From Auriscalpium vulgare (Eukaryota; Basidiomycota; Agaricomycetes; Russulales; Auriscalpiaceae): a stretch of DNA of 64,000 bases. How positions within the stretch are numbered: the stretch's first letter is position 1; every line of letters begins with the position of its first letter. The notes below the pieces were generated by a model that did no database searches, was not told where the DNA came from, and worked only from the letters and a program-made list of their open reading frames with translations. The translations under genes were made by a program, and so were the position numbers. Positions 63,757 to 64,000 of this stretch are shown here, in pieces. The DNA is taken from positions 434,001 to 498,000 of the forward strand of contig JAHBBC010000019.1 of NCBI GenBank assembly GCA_019915015.1, in the 5' to 3' direction.

Positions 63757-64000
63757 ATGTCACGCCCCCGCATACAGCCTGCCCAAGCCGCGCTAGTGAC
63801 TTTGCCCAGCTGCATCCCATCACAAGTCCCTCGCGCCCAAAGTTCCTCTTTCACGCCAAAGACGCTACCGCCGCTACTTGACTCACTTGACTCACTCCCA
63901 CAAAGTCCCTTCCTCTCCCTCCCGCCCTGCAACTTCCCCTCCTGGTGCACACTCGATGGCAAGCAGCAACTCGCGCTGCTGGGCCATCCGATGGACGTCT
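63757..64000 (+). CDS. Possible 5' end of a gene running off the window
   Basis: Not recognised. From ATG 63757 the frame stays open for 81 codons to the window edge. It starts SRPRIQPAQAALVTLP, is Pro/Ser-rich, and ends LDGKQQLALLGHPMD, which looks protein-like. A TATATATAT motif lies 50-60 bp upstream. An alternative is that 63757-63955 is 5' UTR and translation starts later. Coding status is uncertain. Confidence 0.3.
   Translation, partial: MSRPRIQPAQAALVTLPSCIPSQVPRAQSSSFTPKTLPPLLDSLDSLPQSPFLSLPPCNFPSWCTLDGKQQLALLGHPMDV

Noticed and set aside
1..64000. tRNA or rRNA genes
   Set aside because: No convincing B-box (GGTTCGANTCC) with matching acceptor stem or rRNA core sequence was seen. 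The tRNA-like words at 14960 and 27340 are retrotransposon primer sites.

Overview
The window is nuclear DNA of a filamentous basidiomycete, most likely an Agaricomycete. Host genes are cut by many 50-65 nt introns with GTRNGT donors. The resident transposons (KDZ, PIF/Harbinger, copia, Ty3/gypsy) and the F-box/LRR-type relic are typical of that group. About 12 kb looks like conserved single-copy host sequence; most of the rest is mobile or repeat-derived.

1-13 kb: the 3' end of a BUB3-like WD40 gene, a FAD-dependent oxidoreductase (AIF/FSP1-like), and a tandem pair of BAR-like/proline-rich genes. The second copy of the pair is decayed. A 3.4-kb PIF/Harbinger transposon with perfect 67-bp terminal inverted repeats sits between the two copies.

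14-24 kb: a small four-exon gene of unknown function; a young, complete Ty1/copia element (identical 198-bp LTRs, 5-bp target duplication, intact 1371-aa Gag-Pol); an AMSH/Sst2-like JAMM deubiquitinase; and an Hsp20 gene with upstream heat-shock elements and a GC-AG intron.

24-31 kb: gene relics, then a 1.44-kb LTR element that encodes only Gag. It has identical LTRs, a target duplication, and the same initiator-tRNA-type primer site as the copia element. Next is an unusual gene built from diverged Hsp20-type modules in which five introns are near-identical copies of one another.

31-59 kb: two related KDZ transposons. Element A (31.1 to about 37.5 kb, minus strand) and element B (plus strand) share one layout: a small accessory gene, then the KDZ transposase, then an array of ACTATAGT-type palindromes. 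Element B appears to span 39,832-57,687 (17.9 kb) between 10-bp direct repeats inside one open reading frame; removing the element plus one repeat copy joins the two halves in frame. Its interior carries extra genes: a gene with two RNase H1 N-terminal-like domains, and a divergently transcribed conserved gene split by 4.7 kb of AT-rich satellite with a dimeric repeat structure.

59-64 kb: a decayed Ty3/gypsy Pol on the minus strand, then mostly gene-free DNA and the possible start of one more gene at the window edge.

Both KDZ transposases and the Harbinger transposase carry small frame breaks, so these copies look inactive unless the breaks are sequence errors. The copia element and the Gag-only element look recent and intact.
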